From positions 1-15,319 of the forward strand of contig JAYSQR010000093.1 in the NCBI GenBank assembly GCA_043721435.1: a stretch of DNA of 15,319 nt, written 5' to 3'. Shown here piece after piece: positions 1 through 7,299 of the stretch. Position 1 is the stretch's first letter, and each line of letters starts with the position of its first letter. Both the position numbers and the translations under genes were made by a program. The notes beneath the pieces were generated by a model. It ran no database searches. It was not told the DNA's origin and saw only the letters and a program-made list of their open reading frames with translations. The stretch comes from VFJL01 sp043721435 (GTDB lineage Bacteria > Pseudomonadota > Gammaproteobacteria > Burkholderiales > Nitrosomonadaceae).

Positions 1-84
1 CAGTTATCACAAGCCTTTTCAGGCAGCGGGCAGTTTTCAGAACAGGCCTATTTCGCTAATCAACTAAATCTGTTCGATTTTTAA
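1..84 (+). CDS. Possible C-terminal end of a truncated unknown gene
   Basis: Frame 1 is open from the first base to a TAA at 82-84 and would encode 27 residues ending in NLFDF. The composition (Gln, Ser, Phe, Asn) is protein-like, but the other two forward frames are also open over 55-65 bases, so the frame is not certain. If real, the gene enters from outside the window and converges on the di-haem cytochrome gene that ends at 258. No function can be assigned from this fragment. Confidence 0.3.
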   Translation, partial: QLSQAFSGSGQFSEQAYFANQLNLFDF

Positions 85-257
85 CCGGACACTACTGATA
101 GTCAATTATTAAACATAGCGACATAAATAACACCGCATAATAGATCATGAAACAAAGTATTCATGCGGTTATTCGGTTGTAAATGCGGCAACATTTAGCA
201 CGTCGTGTTTAATCAGCAAAACCCCCAATGGCTGATCATGATCTGTTCCTTGTGCGC
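85..257. other. Intergenic, AT-rich, no gene seen
   Basis: This stretch separates the possible gene end at 84 from the end of the minus-strand cytochrome gene. It holds an imperfect inverted repeat (ACCGCAT at 132-138 with ATGCGGT at 163-169) and a short one (ATCAGC near 212 with GCTGAT near 231). Neither is followed by a convincing T-run on either strand, so I do not call a terminator. Confidence 0.4.
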
Positions 258-2342
258 TTATAAGGACTTAAGGTATTCGAGCAGATCCATACGTTGCTCC
301 CTGGTCAAGGCTGGCAGTATTGTTCCGTCCGGTTGTGGAGTGCGGCCAGAAACATACTCGTGACCACTGTTGTGGTTACCCCAAATGCTGGTGCGGAACA
401 GGAAGCCGTCATAACCCGCCGATTTTAGGCCGACCTTCACCGGGTCGAACCCACGTGAACCGACCATGAATTCATCCGGCCGGTACTCACCATCCGCCGG
501 GTCGTCAGCTTGCCTCTTTGGTAGTAGCAAGTCATACAGCGTCGGCACGGAACCATTATGCAGATATGGTGCGGTTGCCCAGATGCCATTGAGGGAGCGA
601 GCTTTATAAACCATTATCGAGGCAAAAGGGTTAGCTGTGGTGTCTGGGGTATAGTCGCCGCGTTTGAGCGAGGGCTGAACATCATTGTCAAAAAACGTAT
701 ACGCAAAATCAAGCAGCCGCTCGGCCCAACGTTGTATAAACCACTTATCTTTATCGGGTGTGGTGACCACGTTGCGGGTGGCGGATGTAAGCAACGCGAC
801 CACGGGTGCCTGACCTTGCAACAAGATATTGCCCACACCGACACTGACATACTGGTTTCGCAGAATGCCGCTGTAACCGGAAAATTGTACGCTGTTTACA
901 GCCATCTTGGAGTCGGTTTTTATCGACGAGACCGCGATCATCTTGGCTACCACGCGACGGCTGGGATGCGTGTGATCAATCCTCTCGTGGCACGATGCGC
1001 AGTAACGGGTGAACAGTTCTGCGCCATTGGCCAGCCGGGTGTTATCGATCCTGGGCAGGATATGTTCCGGCCAAAGCGGTGATGTCAATTTGCGTAATTG
1101 CTTTTCCACCCGGCGCAAATTGCGAATATTGATCGAGGATTGGAAGTCGATATGCTTGTCACCAAAGCCTTGGCCACCCAAGATCGAGGACAGGGTTATA
1201 CCGTCCTTTTCCTGCCAGTCCAGCGTACCAAATACGCCTATGACTTGGCCGGCATTGCGAGCCATTGGGCCGATACCGCTATTGTCGACTCTTCCATTCC
1301 ATTGCACATAGTCGTGCTGCGGGATATCCCACAGGAAGGGATAACTTACCGGCGCATCGGCCGGGTTGTAGATCTTATTGCGTAGTTCGATGATCTGTTT
1401 GCCTGTCAGGTACTCCTGGATGCGCTCGATAATGTGGTCGCGATCATTGCTGCTCAGCACCGGCTCCACCCCTGTCATGACCTCGGCCAGCGCTTCCGGA
1501 GAAAGGGTTTCGGCCAGCAATTCACGCAGTTGTTGCGCGCTCATAATGTGCTCGAGCACTCGGTTATAGATGCGTCCGAACGCATCCAGCCGCGCATAAC
1601 CATAGTGAGTTAACGGCCGTTTTGTATCCCGGGGGTTGTTAACGATGGTATAGATCTTGATGCGTTGCGCGTATTTCTCCAGGTCAGCCAGCACCGCTTT
1701 AGCGTTGTCGTAGCTATCCTGTTTCAGTACCTTGGCGACAAAGCGGCTGCGTTTTTCCGGATTCTCTAAGGTGGCATGCATGGCTTTTGCTAAATCGACC
1801 ATGAAGGTTTCCATATCCGAATTAGCCGGGCCACCGTCGACACGGATACCGACACCCCCGTAGTTGATCTGGGTGGTATGGCATGCGGCGCAGGTAAAGC
1901 CCATGAATTGCTTGCCCCGGTATTCGTCACGCACCATCCCCACGGGCAGGCCATCCGGGTTACTGATGGTGGGGTTTTGTGGCAGATAACCATAGCGATT
2001 GATGTTCTCATTGCTACGGAACAAGACTTGGGAATCCGCCTGCTCCAGCACCAGGAAAAAGCCGTAGGGCAGCAAATTAGAACCCTGGGTGGTGTTGTAG
2101 AACCACAGGCTATCTGACTCCGACCAGCCTTGAGCCAGGTATGCCGTCTCGGAAAAACTGTCGCCGAACTTATTTATTTTAACCGTGGCGGCGCCACGAT
2201 CGGCATCATCGTCCCGGAATTCATACATCCGGGAGAGTACGCCGATCGTTGTCCAGACTGTCACCAATGCCAGGAAGGCCAGCAAGAATATGACAGTCCG
2301 TCTCAAACCACGTTTTGCAATTTTTGGTTGCCTGGTTACCAC
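258..2342 (-). CDS. Membrane-anchored di-haem c-type cytochrome, RoxA/fatty-acid dioxygenase-like
   Basis: A 694-residue protein with an N-terminal hydrophobic anchor (about residues 17-37) that would place the rest in the periplasm. Two CXXCH haem c motifs are visible: CAACH at 151-155 and CASCH at 448-452. Near the C-terminus is the block NGIWATAPYLHNGSVPTLYD (585-604), typical of the di-haem peroxidase/MauG superfamily. The length, the wide spacing of the haems and the long insert between them are closer to rubber oxygenase RoxA and to the periplasmic oleate dioxygenases of Pseudomonas than to the roughly 330-residue classical di-haem peroxidases. The substrate is unknown; oxygenation of a lipid is an inference helped by the upstream lipase gene. 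The start is GTG, preceded by a good AGGGGA ribosome site. It is the last gene of the minus-strand cluster but lies 270 bases after the membrane protein gene, so it may have its own promoter. A peroxidase or another electron-transfer role remains possible. Confidence 0.85.
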   Translation of the reverse strand: MVTRQPKIAKRGLRRTVIFLLAFLALVTVWTTIGVLSRMYEFRDDDADRGAATVKINKFGDSFSETAYLAQGWSESDSLWFYNTTQGSNLLPYGFFLVLEQADSQVLFRSNENINRYGYLPQNPTISNPDGLPVGMVRDEYRGKQFMGFTCAACHTTQINYGGVGIRVDGGPANSDMETFMVDLAKAMHATLENPEKRSRFVAKVLKQDSYDNAKAVLADLEKYAQRIKIYTIVNNPRDTKRPLTHYGYARLDAFGRIYNRVLEHIMSAQQLRELLAETLSPEALAEVMTGVEPVLSSNDRDHIIERIQEYLTGKQIIELRNKIYNPADAPVSYPFLWDIPQHDYVQWNGRVDNSGIGPMARNAGQVIGVFGTLDWQEKDGITLSSILGGQGFGDKHIDFQSSINIRNLRRVEKQLRKLTSPLWPEHILPRIDNTRLANGAELFTRYCASCHERIDHTHPSRRVVAKMIAVSSIKTDSKMAVNSVQFSGYSGILRNQYVSVGVGNILLQGQAPVVALLTSATRNVVTTPDKDKWFIQRWAERLLDFAYTFFDNDVQPSLKRGDYTPDTTANPFASIMVYKARSLNGIWATAPYLHNGSVPTLYDLLLPKRQADDPADGEYRPDEFMVGSRGFDPVKVGLKSAGYDGFLFRTSIWGNHNSGHEYVSGRTPQPDGTILPALTREQRMDLLEYLKSL

Positions 2343-2612
2343 CGCACTTCCCCTGAACGGTATCGTCGCTCTGATCTGAGCTTAAAACAGCATGACCATT
2401 TCCCACAAACAGCGCCGCGAATTTTCATCTGCTTATTGACATAAATCCAGGATGGAAAATGGGTAAATAACAATTTCCGCCTGTGCAGATTCGCTGCCAA
2501 AACCGGAAAATTCAGGACGCTGATTGATACATGTTGTTTGAACGAGATTGCCCCGAATCTATTATCCACACGATTTGATGGCAGCTTACGTAACTGAAGA
2601 AATTCAAGTCCG
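2343..2612. other. Intergenic, 270 bases, one nested hairpin
   Basis: No convincing gene is seen between the cytochrome and membrane-protein genes. The open frame crossing it on the minus strand has no family resemblance. The stretch is more AT-rich than the genes around it. It must contain the leader of the cytochrome mRNA, but no clear -35/-10 pair was found. Confidence 0.45.
2472..2512 (-). other. Nested stem-loop in the gap between membrane-protein and cytochrome genes
   Basis: Outer arms AATTTCCG (2472-2479) and CGGAAAATT (2504-2512) pair with one extra base, and an inner GCAG/CTGC stem (2485-2488 with 2494-2497) has a five-base loop. Read on the minus strand the structure is followed by a TTGTTATTT stretch, so it could be a weak terminator or attenuator after the membrane protein gene. 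The T-run is interrupted, hence the low confidence. Confidence 0.25.
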
Positions 2613-3992
2613 CTAGGCTGCTGACGGAATGGTGTTTGCATCGAGCAGCACTTTAAGTGCTGTGAGTTTCACCTTCCAAGACTGATTTGTTATGGAGTCT
2701 GTGGGCAAACCGGTCACCAGTTGTTCCACTGCATCACCCTGCGCGGCATCATAGCTGGAAAAAAATCGCTGCAACTCCTCGCTATTCGTAATACCCGTGC
2801 AACGGACAAAGCCCGGATAATCCTCGCGCAAATGAGCCGCAAGCCACGCCTGATTTATCCATTGCTTCAACTGGCCGTAGCTGAAGCAGGTACGTATCGC
2901 CAGATCCACCGCATCAGCGCTGCTCAGGTTTTCAATGTTGTCGAAACCTTCCCGCTCCAGCCTCAACTCATGCGCATAACTCATCCCCGCAAGCATGGAA
3001 AGCGGCAGTGCCCGGTAGTCGTTGCCGGGAATATTCTTCATTACCCTGAGCACGATGCGTTCGATTACCATAAACGCCCGTTTGGGATAAAAACCAAAGA
3101 AAAAGCTCAAGACAGGAAGTAGAGTCAAGCTCACTGGTATTGTTGAAACTGTTTTCGTAGCGCTGTCTTTGGGAACGCTTTCAGACTCGATCTCGACAGG
3201 TGGGGTTTCAACAGTGGGTGAAGGTTCAGTAGAAGCGGGAGCAGATGATGCTGATGCAGCAACTGGCGCAGCAACGGACTCAAACTCGTCATGGAACGCG
3301 AAAGAGAGTACCAATGCCAGGACGCTCGCGACGATCATGCGGATGGCACCATCCACAAAGGTATGGGAAGTCAGATCCAGCGTGAAGTACGCGCGTGCAA
3401 CCGAGCCAATGAAATAAATGTAGGCGCCCAGGAAACCGAACTGGAAAGCGGTCAGGCTCCGAGTGAGATGGGAGTAATACGCATCCGGGTTTTTCCCGAA
3501 CAATTCGACGAAAGGTCCCATCATCAACATATTGGCACCAAGACTGAAGTCCACGCCCACCTCACCCGTTGAAAAAACAGGCTTAAACAGCAGAAGAATT
3601 GAAGTACCGAGCAGCACGATAACCGTAGTCAAGAAAACACTGCCCCGGTAGGCGCTGAAGGAGGCGCGACGTTCCATGCTTTTGTGAATTTCACCGCGGC
3701 GCTCCACTGGGATTTCACGCCGCAGTCGCCGCTCCTTCCGGCCCGCCATGGTTTGGATATAGGCCAGAGCAAGCGATGGCACAACCAGCACCGCTATCAA
3801 CATCATAATCAGGTTGTATTGAAAGAACACCGGGTCAAACCAGTGTGCAACAGCCCGGAAGTCATGGTACTCGACGCCGCTAGGGCCGTAGGCAGATTCG
3901 AAACCGAGCCCGGCAATTAGAGACACCGGTACTATAAATACCAGCCAGTCATACCAGGCCATGTTCCATTTACTATTTTCGTTCTGATCCAT
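2613..3992 (-). CDS. Six-helix membrane protein with a C-terminal helix-hairpin-helix-like domain
   Basis: A 459-residue protein I cannot name. Hydrophobic segments lie at about residues 14-30, 56-80, 117-137, 183-205, 214-233 and 286-304. Between helices 5 and 6 is a low-complexity linker (about 241-285) rich in Ala, Ser, Pro, Thr and Glu. The soluble C-terminal part (about 320-459) contains a block at about 327-385 (LAGMSYAHELRLEREGF and the following helices) whose pattern recalls small helix-hairpin-helix or SAM-like adaptor domains. The frame is open upstream to 4094, but I choose the ATG at 3992 because it has a strong GGGGAGAG ribosome site and the upstream extension lies inside the lipase gene. 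It overlaps the lipase gene by 20 bases, which suggests translational coupling and a joint function. No enzymatic motif is visible; an anchoring or scaffolding role is inference. Confidence 0.75.
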   Translation of the reverse strand: MDQNENSKWNMAWYDWLVFIVPVSLIAGLGFESAYGPSGVEYHDFRAVAHWFDPVFFQYNLIMMLIAVLVVPSLALAYIQTMAGRKERRLRREIPVERRGEIHKSMERRASFSAYRGSVFLTTVIVLLGTSILLLFKPVFSTGEVGVDFSLGANMLMMGPFVELFGKNPDAYYSHLTRSLTAFQFGFLGAYIYFIGSVARAYFTLDLTSHTFVDGAIRMIVASVLALVLSFAFHDEFESVAAPVAASASSAPASTEPSPTVETPPVEIESESVPKDSATKTVSTIPVSLTLLPVLSFFFGFYPKRAFMVIERIVLRVMKNIPGNDYRALPLSMLAGMSYAHELRLEREGFDNIENLSSADAVDLAIRTCFSYGQLKQWINQAWLAAHLREDYPGFVRCTGITNSEELQRFFSSYDAAQGDAVEQLVTGLPTDSITNQSWKVKLTALKVLLDANTIPSAA

Positions 3993-4731
3993 TTCTCTCC
4001 CCTTCACTTGTTTTGCCCTTTGCCCCAGCCATGGCCTCAGCGGCAGCCCGGACCCAGAAGTCAATGTGGTCGAATGGCCGCGTAGACCGGGCATCAGGAA
4101 GTCCTAGGCTCCATCCGATAAACTCCAAGTGGTCCGCGCGCATGATGCCACGGAATTTTCCCCATTGGGCGGAGCTAACCGGAACCATTCCGTCGTTGTC
4201 CTCTGGGATGACACGCCCATAGGGCCGGAGCCAGAAAGGAAGCTCATCAGGAGGACGGCAACCTGCATAGGAGGAATAGGCTACATCCTCGCGGTCTGGA
4301 ATCGGCATGGCAGCACGCGCCTCGGGAGTCAGCTCGCGTAGTCCCGGACTGCCGATGTACCGGACCCAGACTGGAAGCGGGTTGCGCGATTCGAGGAACC
4401 ATGTGGCCAGGGGCGTGCCACGGTGCGGTGTAGCAATAGTGAGTAGACTCTTTACCCGCCGGTCCGGATCGAGATGGGTAATCAGATGTCTGGCATCAAG
4501 CCCGCCCATGCTATGCGCGATCAAAGCAAATATAGACGCATCGCTACGGAAGAGTTGCCGTGCCAGTGCCTCCGCACGCTCGGCTACGGTGCCAGCAGAC
4601 GGCACTTCCGGAATAAGATAAGCAGTATCCAGCCGGCACAACGTCCGCCCTATACCACGGAAATATTCGATCGGTCCACGATGTGAAAATCCAAGGTAAC
4701 CGTGCAGCAGGACTAGTGTGGGGAGGGTCAT
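3973..4731 (-). CDS. Alpha/beta-hydrolase, lipase-like (PGAP1/triacylglycerol lipase type)
   Basis: A 252-residue hydrolase. An oxyanion-hole motif LLHGYLGF begins at residue 8, the nucleophile elbow AHSMGG has Ser74, a conserved-looking ATPHRGTP follows at 100-107, the acid is probably Asp180 in NDGMVPVSS, and the base is His201 in ADHLEF. This arrangement is typical of bacterial lipases/esterases related to the PGAP1 group. There is no signal peptide or lid domain, so it is probably cytosolic or attached to the membrane, perhaps through its gene neighbour. The last 20 residues are charged (Lys, Glu, Arg). The start ATG has only a weak ribosome site; translation may depend on the small peptide gene ending 34 bases upstream. 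The downstream membrane-protein gene starts inside this gene. The substrate cannot be told from sequence: phospholipid, acylglycerol or another ester are all possible. Confidence 0.85.
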   Translation of the reverse strand: MTLPTLVLLHGYLGFSHRGPIEYFRGIGRTLCRLDTAYLIPEVPSAGTVAERAEALARQLFRSDASIFALIAHSMGGLDARHLITHLDPDRRVKSLLTIATPHRGTPLATWFLESRNPLPVWVRYIGSPGLRELTPEARAAMPIPDREDVAYSSYAGCRPPDELPFWLRPYGRVIPEDNDGMVPVSSAQWGKFRGIMRADHLEFIGWSLGLPDARSTRPFDHIDFWVRAAAEAMAGAKGKTSEGERNGSERK

Positions 4732-4765
4732 AAACTACGCTCATCTACGCTCGTTAAATGGGCAT

Positions 4766-4870
4766 CTAACCGGCAATCGCATCCAGATCTTCCTGGGTGA
4801 AGCCGCGCAAATCTGAATATGGGAGAACAGGGAGGGCCTTGATGTTTTTGCTTTCGATATGAGCTGCCAT
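4766..4870 (-). CDS. 34-residue small protein, first gene of the lipase cluster
   Basis: The peptide begins MAAHIESKNIKALP and ends GFTQEDLDAIAG followed by TAG. Its ATG is preceded by an excellent ribosome site (AGAGGAG, six bases away), and an in-frame TAA lies just upstream, so the frame cannot be longer. The gene ends 34 bases before the lipase gene on the same strand. Two readings exist. The C-terminus resembles the end of double-glycine leader peptides of the Nif11/NHLP kind (a hydrophobic-acidic helix, then AIAG), though it stops right where cleavage would occur. It also resembles the last helix of cytochrome c domains (P-Y, then T-x-E-D-L-D-A-I), so it could be a remnant or a small partner of the cytochrome. 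I cannot decide between these. It may alternatively act as a translated leader for the lipase. Confidence 0.6.
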   Translation of the reverse strand: MAAHIESKNIKALPVLPYSDLRGFTQEDLDAIAG

Positions 4871-4964
4871 TTCTTACTCCTCTCGCTAGTGGTTGTGGTG
4901 GCTGGGAAAAAGTGCCTAACGGAGTTGCAGGCCGAGCGGCATCCCCGTGGATTGAGATACGCTC

Positions 4965-4970
4965 AGTATA
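4965..4970 (-). promoter_or_regulatory. Candidate -10 element for the small peptide-lipase cluster
   Basis: TATACT on the minus strand lies about 95 bases before the small-peptide start codon. No good -35 element is seen at the usual spacing, so an activator or a weak promoter is likely. It shares bases with a plus-strand TATAAT at 4967-4972, so two opposed promoters may overlap here. Confidence 0.3.
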
Positions 4971-5088
4971 ATAAATTTTCCAGTGGGCGCGGTCATGAAA
5001 CGCATTCTGCCCCTCCCCACACCCCGAATCCCATGCAGCCCGACCTCCCCCGGCGCAAGCCTGCTCCGTCCAGCCAGCGGATTTAGGT

Positions 5089-5094
5089 TAAAAT
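5089..5094 (+). promoter_or_regulatory. Candidate -10 element for the DUF2863 gene
   Basis: TAAAAT in the context GGTTAAAATGCG would start transcription about 26 bases before the chosen ATG at 5127. The -35 region is not recognisable. A perfect TATAAT at 4967-4972 is an alternative promoter farther upstream. Confidence 0.3.
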
Positions 5095-5126
5095 GCGCCG
5101 TTGATCACTACGCACCGGCCCCTGCC

Positions 5127-6335
5127 ATGAAAAAAACCCGTGTTCCGCACCGCAGCAAATCTCCGCGCGCCGTGCAGGAGCTTTCACGTCTGGCGGCAGG
5201 ACTTGCCGCTTCTGGCAGTCGCATCGAGGATGCCTTCTGGGAAAACCTGCTGGCGGCGAAGATCCATGCCCAGCTGCGCACGGGCGATGATCAGAATCTA
5301 GAAACAGCACTGGATCAGCTTTATGAAACCGATCCTGCGGGCTACGGCGAATTCATTCATGCCATCGAAGCGGCAATCGAGTGCAGTGTCTTGACCCGTG
5401 AAGACTGCAGCTACGATGTGTTGATGTTCGCTGCGCCGGTACTAACCTGGTCGCGCTTTTCGATTCCTTCTGGCCCGATACCCGAAGCAATGCTTGCTAG
5501 TCTGCGAGTACATTTGCAGACGCACGTGCTGGCAGCGGATATCCAGTTTTCGCTGGCAGATTACCTGTTCAGTCCCGACCAGTTGCCGCGCGGTTATCAC
5601 CTCACGCATGAACTGGCCAGCAAACTGTGGACGGCGGCGACAGAAGGGCGTGATTTGCACATGAATCCGCGCCAACTGGCTGAGACCGGACGTTTTCTGT
5701 CCGATACCCGATACCTCCTTGGCGCCATTGCCGTGCCACGGGGAAAACCTATGTTCCGCTGGCAGGAAGCCGCTGGAGCCAGCGAAGTCGGTACTGTGCC
5801 CGGGGCCAAAACTCAAAAACAGGAAATACTACTTGCCTGGCAAGCTCAGGGTGGCGAGGCACTACGCCCATTATTCCAGGGTTGCGCGCTGGAATTGCTG
5901 CTACCCGATGGATTCTTCTCTGCCTGGCGCATGGCGGACCGCCTCGCCCGACCCTATTCCATGCACGCCACCATCGATTTTCTGCAGTCTACTCTGAATA
6001 TCCCCGCAAATGGCCTGCGTGCAGTGATCGCGCCATTTTTTGACCAGTGGCTGGAAGAGTACCGTATCAGTTTCACCTTCAAGGATCGCGACGATGTGCT
6101 CTACGGCATCGTTTGGGCGCTGGTGGGCGAGGAAGACGAAAGCAGCGACACCGTGACGCAGATCGAAACGACTCTGCGGGAATGTGGCGTAACCCACGTC
6201 ATGCTACTGGATAATCGCTTTCCGCTGGAATACTGTGAAGAGTGCGGCGCGCCCTTGTTCCCAAACCCGGAAGGTGAGGTAGTACATGCCGAATTCCCTG
6301 AAGAAGGCAAAGTAGCGCCGATGCATTTGCACTGA
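5127..6335 (+). CDS. DUF2863 family protein
   Basis: A 402-residue soluble protein that I recognise by its overall pattern as DUF2863, a betaproteobacterial family of unknown function. Typical elements are the N-terminal SRLAAGLAASGSRIEDAFWE-like helix (about residues 18-38), a middle region with QLAETGRFLSDTRYLLG, and a C-terminal block with CxxC (Cys370, Cys373) followed by GAPLFPNPEGE. The CxxC pair could bind a metal, but no second pair is obvious. The frame is open from 4983, but the additional 48 residues are proline-rich, unlike the family, and overlap promoter-like sequence, so I start at the ATG of MKKTRVPHRSK. No clear ribosome site precedes it. It stands alone, divergent from the lipase cluster and about 100 bases before yciB. 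Confidence 0.8.
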   Translation: MKKTRVPHRSKSPRAVQELSRLAAGLAASGSRIEDAFWENLLAAKIHAQLRTGDDQNLETALDQLYETDPAGYGEFIHAIEAAIECSVLTREDCSYDVLMFAAPVLTWSRFSIPSGPIPEAMLASLRVHLQTHVLAADIQFSLADYLFSPDQLPRGYHLTHELASKLWTAATEGRDLHMNPRQLAETGRFLSDTRYLLGAIAVPRGKPMFRWQEAAGASEVGTVPGAKTQKQEILLAWQAQGGEALRPLFQGCALELLLPDGFFSAWRMADRLARPYSMHATIDFLQSTLNIPANGLRAVIAPFFDQWLEEYRISFTFKDRDDVLYGIVWALVGEEDESSDTVTQIETTLRECGVTHVMLLDNRFPLEYCEECGAPLFPNPEGEVVHAEFPEEGKVAPMHLH

Positions 6336-6436
6336 AACAAACTTTGGGTAACCAAACAAAAACGGGGAGCTTTTTCCCGTTTCGACTGTCATACTTGTTT
6401 TTCGTTACCAACTACAGACCTCATCGTTGCGCACTC

Positions 6437-6982
6437 ATGAAGTTTCTATTCGACCTTTTTCCGGTCATCCTGTTTTTCATCGCATTCAAGATTTATGGCA
6501 TTTATACCGCCACTGCTGTGGCCATTGCCGCCACTTTTATGCAAATCGGCTGGGTATGGTTCCGTCATCGCAAGGTCGACACCATGCTGTGGGTAAGTCT
6601 CGTCATCATCGGCGTTTTTGGCGGCGCTACACTGATACTGCAGGATGAAACCTTCATCAAGTGGAAACCTTCTGTGCTCTACTGGCTGTTTGCCGGTGCG
6701 TTGCTGGTGGCCCACGGGGTTTTCAACAAAAACCTGATCCGCGTCATGATGAAAGAACAAATTAAGTTGCCTGAAACGGTATGGGGCCGGCTCAATGCCA
6801 GTTGGGCAGGGTTTTTCGCATCAATGGGCGGAGTCAACCTCTACGTGGCCTTCAACTATTCCACCGAAACCTGGGTTAATTTCAAGCTGTTCGGGTTCAT
6901 GGGTCTGATGCTGGCGTTTGTGCTGTTGCAAGGACTGATGCTGGCAAAATATATGGAAGACAAAGAGGACAAAGGAACATGA
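6437..6982 (+). CDS. yciB: Septation protein A, inner membrane (YciB/IspZ)
   Basis: A 181-residue integral inner-membrane protein beginning MKFLFDLFPVILFFIAFK, which is the hallmark start of the YciB family, with about five hydrophobic helices. Family features visible include the KPSVLYWLFAGALL segment, NKNLIRVMM and the late NLYVAFNYSTETWVNFKLFG block. The family is linked to cell division and envelope elongation. The frame runs open from 6344, but the ATG at 6437 matches the family start and length. The stop overlaps the next start as ATGA, so the following gene is probably translationally coupled. Confidence 0.95.
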   Translation: MKFLFDLFPVILFFIAFKIYGIYTATAVAIAATFMQIGWVWFRHRKVDTMLWVSLVIIGVFGGATLILQDETFIKWKPSVLYWLFAGALLVAHGVFNKNLIRVMMKEQIKLPETVWGRLNASWAGFFASMGGVNLYVAFNYSTETWVNFKLFGFMGLMLAFVLLQGLMLAKYMEDKEDKGT

Positions 6983-7284
6983 TGCTCTACGCGATAAATG
7001 CTGAAGATACTCCCGATAGCCTGGAAAAACGTCTGGCAGCCCGTTCCGAACATCTGGAACGCCTCAAGGCATTGCAGCAAGACGGGCGTCTTGTCCTGGC
7101 CGGACCCTACCCGGCAATTGACAGCCCCGACCCCGGTCCGGCAGGATTTTCCGGCAGCCTGATCGTGGCGGAATTCGAGTCACTGTCGGCGGCACGAGCT
7201 TGGGCGGAAGCTGATCCCTATGTCACTGCGGGTGTCTATGCAACAGTTACTGTCAAGCCATTCAAGAAAGTCCTGCCAACGTAA
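6979..7284 (+). CDS. YciI family protein
   Basis: A 101-residue cytosolic protein of the YciI-like ferredoxin-fold family. The typical elements are present: RSEHLERLKALQQDGRLVLAG with His25 and Asp35 in the positions usually considered active-site residues, and the AEADPYVTAGVY motif near the C-terminus. The molecular role of YciI is not well defined; an enzymatic or stress role is suggested for the family. It overlaps yciB by four bases with AAAGGA as ribosome site. A second ATG directly follows the first, so the start could be one codon later. Confidence 0.9.
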   Translation: MMLYAINAEDTPDSLEKRLAARSEHLERLKALQQDGRLVLAGPYPAIDSPDPGPAGFSGSLIVAEFESLSAARAWAEADPYVTAGVYATVTVKPFKKVLPT

Positions 7285-7299
7285 GTACCGGGCGCCCCA

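Noticed and set aside
132..169. Inverted repeat as a terminator of the cytochrome or left-edge gene
   Set aside because: Stem of only seven pairs with a long loop and no T-run on either strand.
2336..2641. A 101-residue minus-strand open frame across the gap before the cytochrome
   Set aside because: It overlaps the start of the cytochrome and the end of the membrane-protein gene in another frame, and the translation resembles no family.
3993..4094. Longer start for the membrane protein
   Set aside because: These codons lie inside the lipase gene in another frame, and the ATG at 3992 has the strong ribosome site.
4983..5126. N-terminal extension of the DUF2863 frame by 48 residues
   Set aside because: It is proline-rich, unlike the family start, and covers promoter-like sequence; the ATG at 5127 fits the family length.
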